This document shows positions 1-21,405 of a stretch of DNA of 64,000 bases, piece after piece (within the stretch, counting starts at the first letter, position 1; each line of letters opens with the position of its first letter). The stretch is taken from contig WNNJ02001200.1 in the NCBI GenBank assembly GCA_012934845.2, positions 62,001-126,000 of the forward strand. Reading direction: 5' to 3'. The notes under the pieces were generated by a model. That model was not told the DNA's origin. It saw only the letters and a list, made by a program, of their open reading frames with translations, and did not search any database. A program made the translations under genes and the position numbers. Source of the DNA: Pomphorhynchus laevis. Taxonomy: Eukaryota > Acanthocephala > Palaeacanthocephala > Echinorhynchida > Pomphorhynchidae.

Positions 1-1690
1 ATAAAGAGTAATTTCTTAATCTAACAGGATTAAATTATTTTAAGATCAGCAAACTGAGTCTACGTATACTATTTATAAATTTAAAATAAAAATAAATAAT
101 CATAAATAATAAATAATTATACAAGTAATTAGTAATAAAATATTATTTATAAATAGTCGTATGGATTAAGCATATCACTTAACTTAAACTACATAAAATA
201 ACCGCAATAAATTAAAAAATTGAAAATCATTAACTTAGCTAAAGAATTTGTATTTAGAATATGTAAGAATCGACTATTATATAATATTTATTAGAATGAA
301 AATAGAGGTTGTCATGATGAATTATCATTTTATCAAATGTGCGCACTTACCATTTGATAAAACAAGAAGAGTAAATTCACTCACAAAGATAATAATATTT
401 TATTGACTTTAAATTGAAAGTAAATCAACATTTAAAGGAATTAAACATTTGACCAATAAAATGACGTAAATTATATAAGTAATTTGCTAGTAAGTGTACA
501 GTGATGGTTCACTATGTGGCTTTTACTGTTGATAATATTACATTAAAGGTCATTTCCAGAAATAAAATGTAATTCACAAAGCCTGCAATCACATTAGTTG
601 ACAGTTTGTTGAACCATCGTGAAATATGATTGTACATAGCGATTAAATTTGAATTTTTATTCTTCCAAGCATCTCTAGGTGTTTTGAATCTAAAGATTCG
701 AAGCACCTATAAGATGCTTTGAATGGTTTTATATGCTCATATACGTCGGAATACTTATTTGAAAACTCCATATTAAATATGGCTAATATAGTGTAAATGT
801 ATTTAACAAATACTTTCATCTCAAAAAAGAAAGTCTTTACCTGTGGACATTTTAATTCGTGTAAGATCGTGATATTATTTCATAAAAATTATAAACATCA
901 GTTTTTGTTTAGACTTGCAGATGTGTTCGGTTAAGAAACACAATCCGTAAGCTAGTTGCAAGAGTACCCTACACAATGAGAAAATGCTATTTTCATTATA
1001 ACAAAATACAGTATGGTATATATTTTTATTCGCAAAATGTTACATTTTATAAATTAAAAGAATCACTTTTTAGTATAAAAGTATTTAAACAATTAAATAT
1101 TAAATTCCGCTATGATTACGTCCGTGTTACCAAACGAACGTATTCTGCCATCCAAGTAAATTTTACGAATATTGCATATTAGATATAACATATTTGTTCA
1201 TATAGATGTTAGTAAATGCAATGCGACGTAAAGTATCAAACAGAAATATCAAAAAATTTGAATGTATTCTAACCAGATAATGGGGCGTACATTATCATTA
1301 CAGTCATATGCATTTACTAAATGGAGTAAATTGACTAGTGGTTGACTATCCGTGAATTAAACAGGCTTCTGAATAATTCCATTTTACTATCACTCACATA
1401 CGTAAATTTATGGGAACGAAGAAAATGAGTGAAACATTTCTATTCCAAAAATGCTAATATATTTCGCTAGCTCTTGATATAATCATCACGAAATTATAAA
1501 TACATTTTCAAACATGATAGCAGCAAACAACACTAATTTACGAACAAGTTTGGAATTTTCTGAAAATAATAGCTGTCGAAATATTGTAATTTTTAAAATA
1601 AAAGTTTTTACACTTTATCTGTTCTTATAAATTTACAAAAATTAAAAAAAAACAATTGATTTTAAATAGTTGATACTGATCCATTTTTGA
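1..1690. other. AT-rich stretch with repeat remnants, no gene
   Basis: I see no credible coding exon here; the short open frames are AT-rich chance frames. At about 28-60 there is a match to the end sequence of the Penelope-like repeat seen near 10640 and 52650 (the words AACTGAGTCTACGTAT). At 1447-1487 the minus strand resembles a decayed hammerhead core (TGATGA, then GCTAGC, then GAAA) of the family seen intact at 1791-1838. Confidence 0.4.
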
Positions 1691-1732
1691 TAAATAATTA
1701 TTGGAGCTGGATCAAAGGAAAGACGAAATTAT

Positions 1733-1780
1733 TTTCGATATTTCGCTAACTTCTGTTGGCATATTCAGAAAATTACAATT
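1733..1780 (-). ncRNA. Decayed hammerhead in the opposite arm
   Basis: This is the reverse-complement partner of the motif at 1791-1838. The core reads CTGAATA, so the catalytic G8 position is changed, and helix II has one mismatch. GAAATATC is kept. It is probably inactive. Confidence 0.4.
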
Positions 1781-1790
1781 GTAATTTGAT

Positions 1791-1838
1791 TGTAATTTTC
1801 TGAAGATGCTAACAGAAGTTAGCGAAATATCAAAAATA
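1791..1838 (+). ncRNA. Candidate hammerhead ribozyme (type I, minimal)
   Basis: Core CTGAAGA (CUGANGA consensus) is at 1800-1806, followed by one extra U and a 6-bp helix II (GCTAAC / GTTAGC) closed by AGAA. GAAA is at 1824-1827. The short self-complementary AUAU, with cleavage-site C at 1831, would form helix III only in a dimer. Helix I is a weak U/A stem. The extra nucleotide after A9 is unusual, but an insertion at that place is known in a viroid hammerhead. Activity is inferred. Confidence 0.5.
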
Positions 1839-1989
1839 ATTTCCTCTTTCCTTTGATCCGCAGCTCCAATAATTATTAAAGATATTGATATTTTTATAAA
1901 AAAATATTAAATTAGAATTCCATCGAAATTTGATCTAGATCGTCATATCGATTATATATAAATAAGTATACATATATATTTATAGTAGA

Positions 1990-2795
1990 ATGGTTCACAC
2001 TGTTCTCCGAGAGCCTACAAGCTTCAGTTTCATAATTGTGGATGTTGGCAAAAGCCGGAGTTCGATTACATGCAGATCAGACTTCTTTATCACTCCTAGA
2101 CTAGCCGATGGCAGCCGACATCACTCATCAGTAGGGTGAACTACCATCAGTCGTTTTGGTTGCATTGTGATATATTTAAAAGACATCTCCGAGAATTTGC
2201 CTTTCTTATATGATCCCTTTGAAAAATACATTTTTATAATGTGTTCACATAATGTGTTTAACTGAGCTCCCGGAGCTAATAAGCTTCAGTTTTATAATTG
2301 TAAATGTTGCCAAAAACTGGAGTTCGATTACATGTAGAGCAGACTTCGCTATCACTTCTAGACGAGCTGATGGTAGCCGACAGCACTCATCAGTCGGGTA
2401 AACTACCATCAGTCGGTTCGGCTGCCTTGTGGTATATTAAAAAGGCATCTCCGAGAATTCGCTAACGTAGTAGCATCGGCCTAGCATCTTTAAACTAACA
2501 ACGTGCTATCCGGATCATCCTAATTTTATTCAGCAAGAATTTTAATTGCTGTCATCGCTTGCTTTAAAGGATACATTTTTATAATGTGTTCGCAGAATGT
2601 GTTTAACTGATATCCCTGAGCTAATAAGTTTCATTTTCATAATCGTAATGTGGCCAAAAACCGTAGTTCCATTACACACAGAGCAGACTTATTTATCACT
2701 CCTAGACGAGATGATGGTAGTCGACAGCACTCATAAGTAGGTTATGCTACTACGTAAGCAAATTCTCGAAGATACCTTTTAAATATCAAAAAATA
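1990..2795. repeat. Three-copy dispersed/tandem repeat with strong hairpin
   Basis: A unit recognisable by AAGCTTCAGTTT..ATAATTG, then AGTTCGATTACA, then TAGACGAGCTGATGGTAG, occurs near 2019, 2280 and 2626. Copies 2 and 3 are about 345 bp apart; copy 1 is about 260 bp before copy 2. Copies 1 and 2 can form a two-tier hairpin: GATGGTAG with CTACCATC, and CCGAC with GTCGG inside it. The third copy has lost the 3' half of this stem. No coding frame is visible. The family is not recognised. Confidence 0.6.
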
Positions 2796-2912
2796 CTTAT
2801 GTTTCGCTAGCTGTTGATATAATTATTAGAAAAAGGAACAGAAGGTGAAAACCAAAACCCGAAACACGCTTTGTTTCTATCATCAGCTAGTGAAATAAAA
2901 ATTAAATAATAA

Positions 2913-3620
2913 AAAGACAATAAAACTATACCTATATTATATTGGAATCCAAAATTACATAAAAATCCAATAAAACCTAGGTTCATATGTAGTGCGTTTA
3001 AATGTACATTAAAACCACTTTCTGTCTATATGAATAAAATACTTAAAGTAATTAAAGCACATTTTAAAAAATATTGCAAGGTAATCGAAATTAATACTGG
3101 TATAAAACACTATTTCAGTATTAATTCTACAAAAGAATTTTTAGAACAGACAAAAGGAATAAATTTTCAAAATATAAATACATACGATTTTAGTACTCTT
3201 TATACAAATCTAGGTTTAGTAGATATTAAAGAAGCGTTAGTAAAATTAATTAATCTTATATTCGGAAAAAGATATACATATATATGTTATAATAATTATA
3301 ACGCCTATCTAACAAAAATTAAGCCATCAAATAAATATAAATATATGGATAAAATTGAATTAATATAATCCTTAAATATTTTGATAAATCAAAATTATTT
3401 AAAAGTATTTATTTAAAATTAAGTAGTTATTTAATAAATCAATTTATTTAAAAGTAGGTACATATATATTTAGACAAATAAATGGGGATCTAATTAGAGG
3501 TAATAAGACGTATTGTTTTTTTCTATACAGTTCAGCGTATAATTAATTTATTATAACTACTATTCGAACACTTTATGTTAATTTTTTTCAAAAAATAAAT
3601 TTCCTTATTAAAAACACTAT
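2913..3620 (+). pseudogene. Penelope-like element reverse transcriptase fragment
   Basis: The open frame runs in from about 2913, before the first methionine at 3030, and ends at 3368. It carries two hallmarks of Penelope-like RT: a PKLHK-type motif (LYWNPKLHKNP, about 2937-2969) and the motif-A signature DFSTLYTNL (about 3186-3212). Further downstream, in another frame, FRQINGDLIRGN (about 3470-3506) resembles the next conserved RT block. No complete palm domain or GIY-YIG domain is attached. It is an old, truncated copy. Confidence 0.75.
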
Positions 3621-3880
3621 ATTTAGTATTATAAAATGATAATTTTATAATATTTGCAAACATTTTATATATTTCAACTTTTCACAAATTAAAATATGGT
3701 TTTAAGTTTAGCACCAGTATTTTGACTATTTTATCAAATAATGTGAAATTATTATTTACTAAAAAACTTTGACTATTGGATGGGTCATTTTGTCTTCTAA
3801 CAATATAGAAAAGAAAAAAAAAACAGAAATTGAAATAGTTCAATAATTGTTGTTGTCAAGTATAGTTGTATATTTCCTCC
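3621..3880. other. AT-rich spacer
   Basis: AT-rich sequence between the Penelope fragment and the LINE tail. No gene or repeat is recognised. Confidence 0.3.
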
Positions 3881-4829
3881 GATATTTATTCTCTTTTTAT
3901 CCACATGATCATCATGCTCTGAAATGTTTTATGATGTGTTACATACGCAATCGAATTCGGCAAGCGGTTCCATAGGTTTATCACTTTGTGTGATAATCGA
4001 AAGTATCTAAGTCAGTTCACCTATGACTGAACGACAACTGATGACAAGTGACCTTTATGGCTCGGACGATCATTTAGAATCATGGATTCCGAAGGATAGC
4101 CAGGGAAGGCATGGATCACTCGCCATAACTGCAATAAAATCATTATACACATGTATCATGCAAACTAAAGTGATTTTAGTTACTTTAGTCTATCATGGTA
4201 GGGAACGTTTCGAAGACCGGTGCATAGCTGGGAAAATCGGCGAAGAATCTTTTCTAATTGATTTATTTTGCTACGAGGAAAAGGAAACGTCGCTGACGAT
4301 GCATACTCCATGACAGATCAGACAGGTGCCACATTTAGTAGTGCTAATCATGATTCCGTTAAGTTCGCTACATTTATTAACCAAAATTTATGTCATTTTG
4401 TAAGTTTTGTATATCGGCATCGCACGTTATGACATTCCATATTTTAAGATAATCTGCGAATCCTTTTTTTACACTTTAGAGAGGTCGGCAAATTATTAAA
4501 AATTTTTACGAATAATTGTGGTTCCAAAACCCATCCCCGTCAACATCCATTGACAAACTTGATGGTCTAGAGAGACAATTACCAACATGGACTCGGAAAG
4601 AACGATCAGATAGGAAAGCGTTGATCCATCAAATTATATGAATTTCAATTTCGTACTCTGCAAGAAACTCAATCAACATATTATGGAGAACCCTATTAAA
4701 GGCCCTACTAAAGTCAAAATATATGACATCAGCGGTATTACTCTGTGCAACTGCATCAACCCATGCTTCGCGCATACATAAAAATAAGCAATGCAAGAGC
4801 GTTCAGAACAAAAACCGTGATGCGTATAT

Positions 4830-5021
4830 CTACAATTTTGATGATTCAAGATAGGATAGTAGACGGCGAGGCAATATGCGCTCTAACATCTTACAGACAA
4901 CACTTGTAAGACTTATTGGTCTATAATTTCCAGGATTGTGACGATCACCCTTTTTGTTTTCCAATCTAACGGGATAATTGATTTTACAAGTGATAGCTGA
5001 AATAAATAAGCTAGCGGTCAA
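4830..5021 (-). pseudogene. LINE reverse transcriptase fragment (fingers)
   Basis: A 63-codon open piece of the RT of the minus-strand LINE. It contains KKGDRHNPGNYRPISLTS and KMLERIL, the conserved block at the start of the RT domain in jockey/CR1-type LINEs. The next RT block, with motif-A aspartate in YFDFSRAF, lies downstream near 4720 after stops. Confidence 0.7.
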
Positions 5022-5628
5022 GAAATGAATTTAGATAATATCCTTAGTATCTATGGATGTAATACGTACGGTCCAGATGACGAATGTTTTAATAAATTCA
5101 ACTCACTATAAACGTTTTCAACAGTAGCATCAAAATAACTTTGTGAATGACTTACACTAGATTGCTGGTTAGTTTCTTTGTTACTCGTTACGAGTTGAAA
5201 AGTTTGCGCAAGCATGTCGACTACAGCTTGTTGCGATTTGGCAAAGTCATCATTAATACAATGAGACGAAATTTCAGGATGATTTGTCCTATTTCGACGT
5301 ATGTGAGCCCAAAATCACTTTGGTGTATTATTAAAGTTATCATCTATTGTCATTTCGTAGTTTAAGTTGTTGTTTTTAAGATTTTCGAAAACGTTGCTAC
5401 AATTGATGTATTCCTGTCGATAAATATTGTCTTTGCAGCTTTTTTAAATAGTCGGATTTTTTTGTTTTAGTGCTGATTTTAGCGCTTGATTAAACCACGG
5501 ATGATTTACTTTTCCATTTTTATATATGATCTTGACGGGAAGGTTTTTTTCCTTTATTTTATTTAATGATGAACGGAAAACCCTTCAACAATCTTTACCA
5601 GCGTCACTAGCGCCTACAAAGTTTACAG

Positions 5629-5835
5629 TCAATGATGCTTGAAGAATTTTACAACACGATCAACACGATACCAACAATGTTTGAAGATTTTAGTTTCGAT
5701 TTCGTCAATAATACATTTTAGAATGTATGACAAGTGAAAAAGCAATATACAATAATCACTCACTTCTATAGGTGCCTCATGTATAGTGTCATGGACATCA
5801 TCTGTTAATGATTTAGATAAAATTAAATCCAACAA
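5629..5835 (-). pseudogene. LINE AP-endonuclease C-terminal fragment
   Basis: The protein begins with MLDLILSKSLTDDV and continues to EVSDYCILLFHLS, the LDLI...SDH block that ends APE-type endonucleases. The usual catalytic SDH histidine is replaced by Tyr here. Upstream on the same strand the FNISSIN segment stands where GDFN normally lies. Confidence 0.65.
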
Positions 5836-8009
5836 AGAACTTTGATCATTAATAATCCTAGTTGGTGTTGTTACATGCTGAACAAGAAGTAGGTTATTTA
5901 ACAGAACATTCTACAAGTCATGGTCAAGTTTACTAGAAAAGATCATTCCCGAATGGGGATCATCCATATTGATGCTAGAAATGTTGAAGTTTCCTGAACA
6001 AATGAAACGGCCGTTTATCGCTGCCTTGATCACAATATCTGAGAATTCCTAAGTGAGAACGGAGCTACATGGAGATCTATAGCATACTACAATAGTAACT
6101 TTATTTCTTGCATGCGATAGATTTACTACCATCAGTTTACAAGTACCATATGTATCAGTATAACATCCAAAATTATCCACACCTATACAATGATTGATAT
6201 AAAGTGCGACACCACATCAACGGCATTATTTACGATCAACCCTGATGATAGAGTATTTATCTACAGCTACACAACTATCAGCAATATCATGATGTGCCAA
6301 GTTTCGATAACTGCAATTATTTAAGATTTATTTATAAATAATCTGTTCCAAAATTCGTCAATATTCGATACGAGCATTTGTACAAGCGACGTTAATAATT
6401 GTAAGTCGACATTTACTGGTTCTTGAATTTGTTTATAGACCAGTAGCAAAAATATCTAATGATCCATGCTTAAGCAACAAACGAACTGATTGGATCTCAT
6501 CGTTCAAATGGTTTTCTTCGAACCAGACGATAATTTCGTATTGTCAAGTATTTTTCATCAGGCGCATTCCTAGTCTTTAACTCTACCCAAGCTTCATGTT
6601 GCATCTTACGACCCTGAATGCTGAGATCCTTTAAGATTTTTGTGCTTGATTTTTTAATTTATATCCTCTGAATAAGATCTCGTTCACAGTTTCGCTGAAG
6701 TTGCATGCGATTTTTCCTTCCTAACCTAAACAACCATTTTACTAAAAGAGACGAGGCTATAGATTCATCACTTTATGTAAATATTTGTGATAATACTTCC
6801 CGATATCCACTCACGATATGATCAAGATGTAGCCGTGGCTCCGAGGAATTAGATTCCTGTATGTTAGCAAAGAATACGCACCTATCTCGGTTTTCGCCGC
6901 TCGTTCGTAGATTAATGTTTAGCGATTGTGTTAATGGTTTTTTATTATAGGTATTTCCGTTTTATACGTGAAAAACTTTTCGACATTACCAATTATCACT
7001 GACGATTTAGACATTGGACTATTATCCCGATAATGATCATTATAGTTGGGTTTTATCAAGTTGCAAATTTGGTTGATCGACTGGTTAAATTTTGAAAATA
7101 ATGTCCGCTAATATTATTCCATACTTATGTAGAGTGTTTTTGTGGGGTAATGATGGATATTCGATAGGTATGATTATTGCCGATAGTTTGTTGTACGCTG
7201 ATCTATAATACAATCACTGCTTTGACTTTCTCCTCGTGATCATCTTCTTGATTAATGTGATCATTTTGATCAATATCTCGAATTTGTTTTATATGTCGAA
7301 CAGCACAGAATCCACAAACAAATCACTTCTTTGCTATACGTTCAATATTTTTATTTTGATATGTGATAGTTGTCCAAATGTTACAGCTCTCTTAATAGTA
7401 TCCTACTTGACTAGAAATATAATCATTGTATAAGTCAAGGGTATCTGGTTTGATCTTCTGTTTTCTCTGCCGTTTTCTGTTTGTTCCTATTGTCATTATG
7501 TAGTTAAGGGTTGCAGTGTGATTAATGAGTCCTTGTTGTCCGCTGATTCTATAAATACTAGTTTCATATATCAAAGTTTTTATAAGTCAAGATTTTATAA
7601 TTTCAAAGAGCTTAACATTTTCAAAGATGATTACGATATAATTCGTTGCCATTTTAAATGCATCGTTTGGCTCGACCCGTTTGTCTTATTGGAAAGTGCG
7701 AGGTTGTTTATTGTATAGTCCTCACTTTAATCAAGTCAAACAAGCGACGCGAATCTCAATAAGCTTAAAAATTAGGACCTGATGTTATCAATTATTATTA
7801 CAATGCAGAGCTTAACAACCCAAAGGGTTATTTACTCAATCACAAATCATTGATAAAGTCAATAAAATTAAAAAATTAAAAGTAAGGGGATACTCGAATA
7901 CATAAGCTTCTACAATAATTAAGAACAGCCCTTCGAAAACTAGTCACAGGCAGTGCAACCATATCGCACTGAAGACCGTTCCAAGCTCGTAATGCTCTGT
8001 GGTATAATT

Positions 8010-8700
8010 GATAGGATGTGTTACTTAATCCATTTTATGATGGATTTTATGATCACCTTTCCCTTAAACCCTTCGTCCGTGACAAGGTTCGCTCATCTAA
8101 CTTAATTCTCCGTGACATCCGCCGTATCCGCCCCCTTATCGACTTCCGTTCTTGTATGTCTCTTCTTTCATCGCTTCTTTTCCCTAAAATCGATTACTGC
8201 CTTAGCCTTTTCGCCAATTCTCCAAAATCCATCATCCTACCCCTACAACGAATAATCAACACCGCCGTTCGAGTGCTCTTTCGTCTCCGTCGCTTCGACC
8301 ACATATCCACATATCTTGCCCAACTCCCCTGGCCCACCATCTACATCCGCCTTCTTCTCGTTACTTTTCGTCTCATCGCTGTCGGCTCTCCATTGTTCAT
8401 CAACCTTTCTTTCTTAGACGACACTCGCCCCACCTCGCTATCGCTGCGTTCCCGTCATTCCCTCTTACTCCACGTTCCCAATTACTCCAACAACTACGGT
8501 CTCCGATCCTTCCTCGTCGCCGCCACACTCGCCTGGAATTAACTCCCTCTCGACGTCTACCGCGCTAACTCTTTTATCGCATTCAAACACCTTCTCTGTT
8601 CACACCTTCTCGACACATGATTTACATTTTTGTTTTGTTGTGGTCATGTAAGCGTGCGCTGGCACGCATTTGCCACGTTAAAATAAATCATTTTTTAATC
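8010..8700 (+). mobile_element. LINE 3' end (CR1/L2/I-like C-terminal region)
   Basis: A frame from 8018 to 8542 encodes the thumb/C-terminal region of a LINE ORF2: SSLLFPKIDYCLSLFANSP, then LQRIINTAVRVLF, then HISTYLAQLPWPTIYIR. These match the pattern of non-LTR elements around the conserved DYC..L and LHWLP motifs. After Trp-Asn there is a TAA, then the same frame resumes with LPLDVYRANSFIAFK. GC content is clearly higher than in the flanks. The 3' tail ends near 8700 in an A/T-rich stretch. Confidence 0.75.
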
Positions 8701-17757
<9,057 letters not shown>

Positions 17758-17984
17758 TCGTTAAAATCGTTTGTCATTATGTATTTCTGCAGCATTTAAT
17801 ATTCTAGCAGTTACTAAATCACCAATCTTAGAAAATCTGCTTTTTTTGTATTTTGTAATTACTTTGTTTGAACTATAATATTTTTAAAACTTCGTGTACG
17901 AAAAATATAAGACGCAGTCTAACATTCCATTCTTACACTTAAAATCAGATTAGGTAACTGTTTTGTACTATATATCAATTTTAA

Positions 17985-17990
17985 AATAAA
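17985..17990 (+). promoter_or_regulatory. Possible polyadenylation signal of HP1-A
   Basis: AATAAA about 230 bp after the HP1-A stop. Such words are common in AT-rich DNA, so support is weak. Confidence 0.25.
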
Positions 17991-18039
17991 TATTTTAATC
18001 TCAAGATTTTATATAATTTAGATTTATATAGAGTAATAA

Positions 18040-18300
18040 AAAACATTTTTATGAATTGATTAATAAAAATATATGGTATATCAGAAGTTAGATGTCATTT
18101 GTAGGAATCACGATGCTATCACGTTGTGGCCACTATTGCTCAACCCAACATAACAGCGGGTCAATCCATCCATTATTTAATTTATTTTTCATAATATTTT
18201 GTTTATTTATATATATTACAATTTTTTATTTTATTTTATATTAGCCTAGTTTAAAATATGTATCTATTAAATTATTAAATACTTGAATTAAATTATTTTA
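18040..18300 (-). mobile_element. Penelope-like 3' fragment (copy C)
   Basis: Diverged copy of the conserved block (CAACCCAACATAACAGCGGG at 18139-18158) plus the CCTAGTTTAAAATATGTATC word of the thumb region at 18246. The coding part is nearly gone. Confidence 0.5.
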
Positions 18301-19129
18301 AATATTTTAAAATAATTAAGTTATTTAATAATTAATTTAATTTTTTAATTTATGAAACATTTATTTATAGCAAAATTTGATGGACGGCGTTTCTCATGCT
18401 CCTAATTTTTAATATGATGTCATTATATTTATTTTATACGCTTTGCTTTATGTTATATGCATACGAGTATAAAATATTCTCACTATTTACTAGCGCTTAT
18501 CTTAACATGTTCTACTACAAACATGTTGAGTGCATACAAATCACAATTAAACTAGACAGCATTGATTCGTTTAAATTTTGAGGGTAAATAATCCTTTTAT
18601 ATTTTTATACGACATTTTGCCAAAACTGATGTTCACCCCCTTTTACCGGAATCTACGGGATTTGAAAGCATAATCACACGGCATATTTACAAAGACGTTC
18701 ATATATTCTGAGTGAATATTTGCGGAATTAGTGAGTAGTTCACGAGTTGTAAGTATACCAATTAGAATTGAAAAACAGGTCAAAAAAATGTAAGAATTTA
18801 TTAAAGTAAAAAAACATTGATTAACAATGAATGTTGAATTTATGAAAAGTGAATCTCCACGCCCATATGCACTCTTCTGCAAACCCGTCTACGAGAAGCA
18901 TTTGTCTTTTGACTGTCGTAATTATTTTTCTTTCCGGATTTGTGATGGTAAAAATAAAAAAATAAAACCATATTTAAACAATAAAATTCTATTTCATTGT
19001 TTATTCAACAAATAATTTACATAAGATTTTAAATTAAACACAAAGACAACGTAAGCCAAATTCATTCACAAAAAATTAAAATTATTCAAAATTTTTTATT
19101 TTTACATTATAAAACTTTACATATCTTTT
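18301..19129. other. AT-rich intergenic DNA
   Basis: Carries the small repeat AAAAATGTAAGAATTTATTA at 18787, also seen at 15329. Open frames here show no recognisable domain. Confidence 0.3.
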
Positions 19130-19479
19130 AATTAATTAATTTTTCAAATATTCATCATTACTAAATTCTTTTTTAATTAATTCCAGAAGCTTTTTAAAAA
19201 ATCTATCATGTTGTTCTGGTGGACGATTATTTGAGTAGAAGTATAGGCCACTCAACACAAACGCGTTGAGCACTACTATACACCTACTCAAACTGACATT
19301 TAAACGTCTTGCACGCCAGAACAACTTTATACCTTTTTTACTAATTTAAAACATTTTGCCATGTCTGATCTCCATTGCATCCTGGATTCGAAGATAGATA
19401 CCAGTATCCTTATTTGTCTCTTCCGATTCCCCGGAAGAGCACCAAATAATTTAGTATGGCGTCCTGGTTTGCGAAATCT

Positions 19480-19671
19480 CTAGTGAATTAAATTGCTTTT
19501 CGTTGGGTTTAACGACAAACCCAACTTAGACAGGCGTCTAGCAATCCCATTCACCACAGATTTCACTCTGTCTTCGAATCTCCTGTTATACAAGGAGTCT
19601 CTTTTAAACACCAGCGCTATATCGTCCGCATAGATAGTACCACTGGTGTTTCTATATAAAAGTCCATCCAA
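19480..19671 (-). pseudogene. LINE B RT motif C piece
   Basis: Contains IYADDIALVF (catalytic YADD) and the following GLSLNPTKS block (motif D). In frame and order directly downstream of 19675-20070. Confidence 0.75.
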
Positions 19672-19674
19672 GAC

Positions 19675-20070
19675 TCATCTTGTCATAATCATATAAAGGA
19701 TTGGCGATAAGGGGGACCCTTGAAGAAGACCCTTGGATAGCTTATACAAGGGACCCTTGTCGTCTTCTAGATAGAAGCTTTTGCTCTCCAAAATTCCCCA
19801 CACTCGACGCAGAATGTTCAGTGGAACAACATCTCTTCTCAACATTTCCATTACTGATTCGAGTGTGATGTTGTCAAAAGCTGCAGGCACGTCAAGATAA
19901 TACAGCAGTGCCGGGCGTGTATTCTTAATAAGAAAACCCTGCAACGCCCTGACTGCTTTTACAGTTCCCCTACCACTACGAAACCCGTGAATGTGGTCAC
20001 CCAACAATCCACGCGACTCGTAGTGGCGAGCCAGGTATCTTGCCAGATCTCTCTCATAAATCATCACCAA
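19675..20070 (-). pseudogene. LINE B reverse transcriptase core
   Basis: 131 codons with DHIHGFRSGRGTVKAV (motif 2a region), YYLDVPAAFDNI (motif A, Asp kept) and GLLQGSPLSPILYM (motif B). The YADD block continues in 19480-19671 as GTIYADDIALVF. A stop separates the two pieces. Confidence 0.8.
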
Positions 20071-20507
20071 TTATTGGATATGGTGATAGGTCTCGTGGCC
20101 TTAGCCGTTGACACCCATTGACACTTTTGAAAAAATATAACTTTCCCGAGTGTACCTGTCTAGGCTGCTAGCGGTGAAGCTATCAGTTTAGCCGCGATTT
20201 GCCCTCGGAGTTCCTCGTCGATCAGCTTGGTAGCAGCCGCGCACGCCGAGATGCCATTAGATGACGTCTTAGGCGTGATTGTCCACGCATCCAAGAGATC
20301 TTCAAGTGTGATATCCTCTTCCAATGGGTCAATATAATGGAAAGTAAGCTTCAAGCTATTTTGAAGCTGCACATCCTCGGAGCATATCATTGCATTTAAG
20401 AAATGTTTCTTTTTCATTTCCTCTAATACAATCTTAATGCCATTTGAAGCAGTCTACTTGGAAGCTGCTGCTCTCCGAGACTGAAAGGTGGTCTTCCTTA
20501 TGGACGA

Positions 20508-21017
20508 TCACCATTCTTTTGAGAAAGTCCTGTAGGACAGCAGCTTTCTTGCATCACGCTTCAACGACTCTTCATCGATTTGATCTTGAAGTCGGCACAT
20601 GAGAAACCTCCTCCGATCGGACGGATTAGGATCAGCTCTTAATCCCCAGAGGAGTTTCGTCATGTTCGAGGCATTAGGATTGTATTTTGGCAAGGGTGGT
20701 TGTTTTGTCCGCAGGTGTTTATTTGCTGTATTATATAATTCAGCATTAAAATTGTATAAAAAATTATTATTTCTTAAAAAATACAATTGATTATTTATAA
20801 AATTTGAACTAAAATCATTAAAACTATTCATTTTAACATTTACGCTCAATTCATTAAAAATTTTCATGTACTCACACACATTCTCACATTCATTCGTTAT
20901 ATAATTTAAAATTTCATTAATATTATTATCATTATTGTTGGTAAAAAAACATTTTAACTTTTTGGTTGTAAGCTTGTATACCAGCCTTGGTCTGTTGAAA
21001 TCTGACTTTTGTACCAT
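20508..21017 (-). pseudogene. LINE B region between endonuclease and RT
   Basis: 169 codons, Asn-rich, with NPSDRRRFLMCRLQDQ near the C-terminus. Its place between the endonuclease and RT pieces marks it as the ORF2 linker. No catalytic motif. Confidence 0.5.
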
Positions 21018-21219
21018 TTCTTTCTTTCAAACCCAGTATACAAGCTTATGTCCGTAATTAAGCCCGTCCCATTCTATGTTTTTTAACCATTTTATTTTAA
21101 ACTTGACATTTTTAGATTAATTGCGATATCTAAAATGAATTGGTAACCTTTATGACGCCGGAAAAACGTTTCTTCTAATGGATTATTGCCTCTCTGATTT
21201 GGTCAATCAGTGATCCCAC

Positions 21220-21405
21220 TCAAGCTCCTCCGGAGTCATTTAGGTCACCAACAATGTAGTGGGCACCGGCATTAAACACTAAGCAGAACTTCTCGACGAC
21301 CTTCTTACTCTCCTTCGTCCGCCAGCCACCCGGTTTTATGTAGCAGTTTGCTACATACACCGGACGGAGTGAAACGAAAAATTTCAGAAGTTGATAAGGG
21401 CCCAC
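21220..21405 (-). pseudogene. LINE B AP-endonuclease fragment
   Basis: Includes VYVANCYIKPGG and HYIVGDLNDSGG, matching the conserved N-x-Y-x-x-P and GDFN blocks of APE endonucleases. Confidence 0.7.

Larger units (their letters stand above)
1693..1877. repeat. Foldback (long inverted repeat) element with ribozyme arms
   Basis: Two arms, about 1693-1780 and 1789-1877, are near-perfect reverse complements around a very short spacer, so the whole 185 bp folds into one hairpin. Both ends carry the word AATAATTATTGGAGCTG. Each arm contains a hammerhead-like motif pointing away from the centre. Inverted terminal repeats carrying hammerheads are known for Penelope-like elements, so this is probably a minimal non-autonomous derivative. 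Confidence 0.7.
3881..7720 (-). mobile_element. Decayed CR1/jockey-like LINE, minus strand
   Basis: Reading the minus strand from 7720 downward gives an ORF1-like region (about 7720-6850), AP-endonuclease blocks (a GVALYIN block near 6210, an SLLDLILS...SDYCILLF block near 5830-5740), RT blocks (NYRPISLTS near 4930; DVIYFDFSRAFNRV near 4720; FADYLKIWN near 4450) and a C-terminal block (LEKILRRFSQLCTGLRN near 4250). Many stops and frame changes separate them. Order and spacing match an APE-type LINE of near full length. It is old and inactive. Confidence 0.75.

Noticed and set aside
976-1182. 68-codon open frame
   Set aside because: Low-complexity Tyr/Phe/Lys-rich translation typical of random AT-rich DNA.
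2370-2420. Hammerhead at the CTGATGG motif of the three-copy repeat
   Set aside because: The core box ends GG instead of GA and there is no GAAA after a helix II; it is just a hairpin.
4023-4313. 96-codon plus-strand frame
   Set aside because: The minus strand here matches the C-terminal LINE pattern in place and order, so the plus frame is a shadow.
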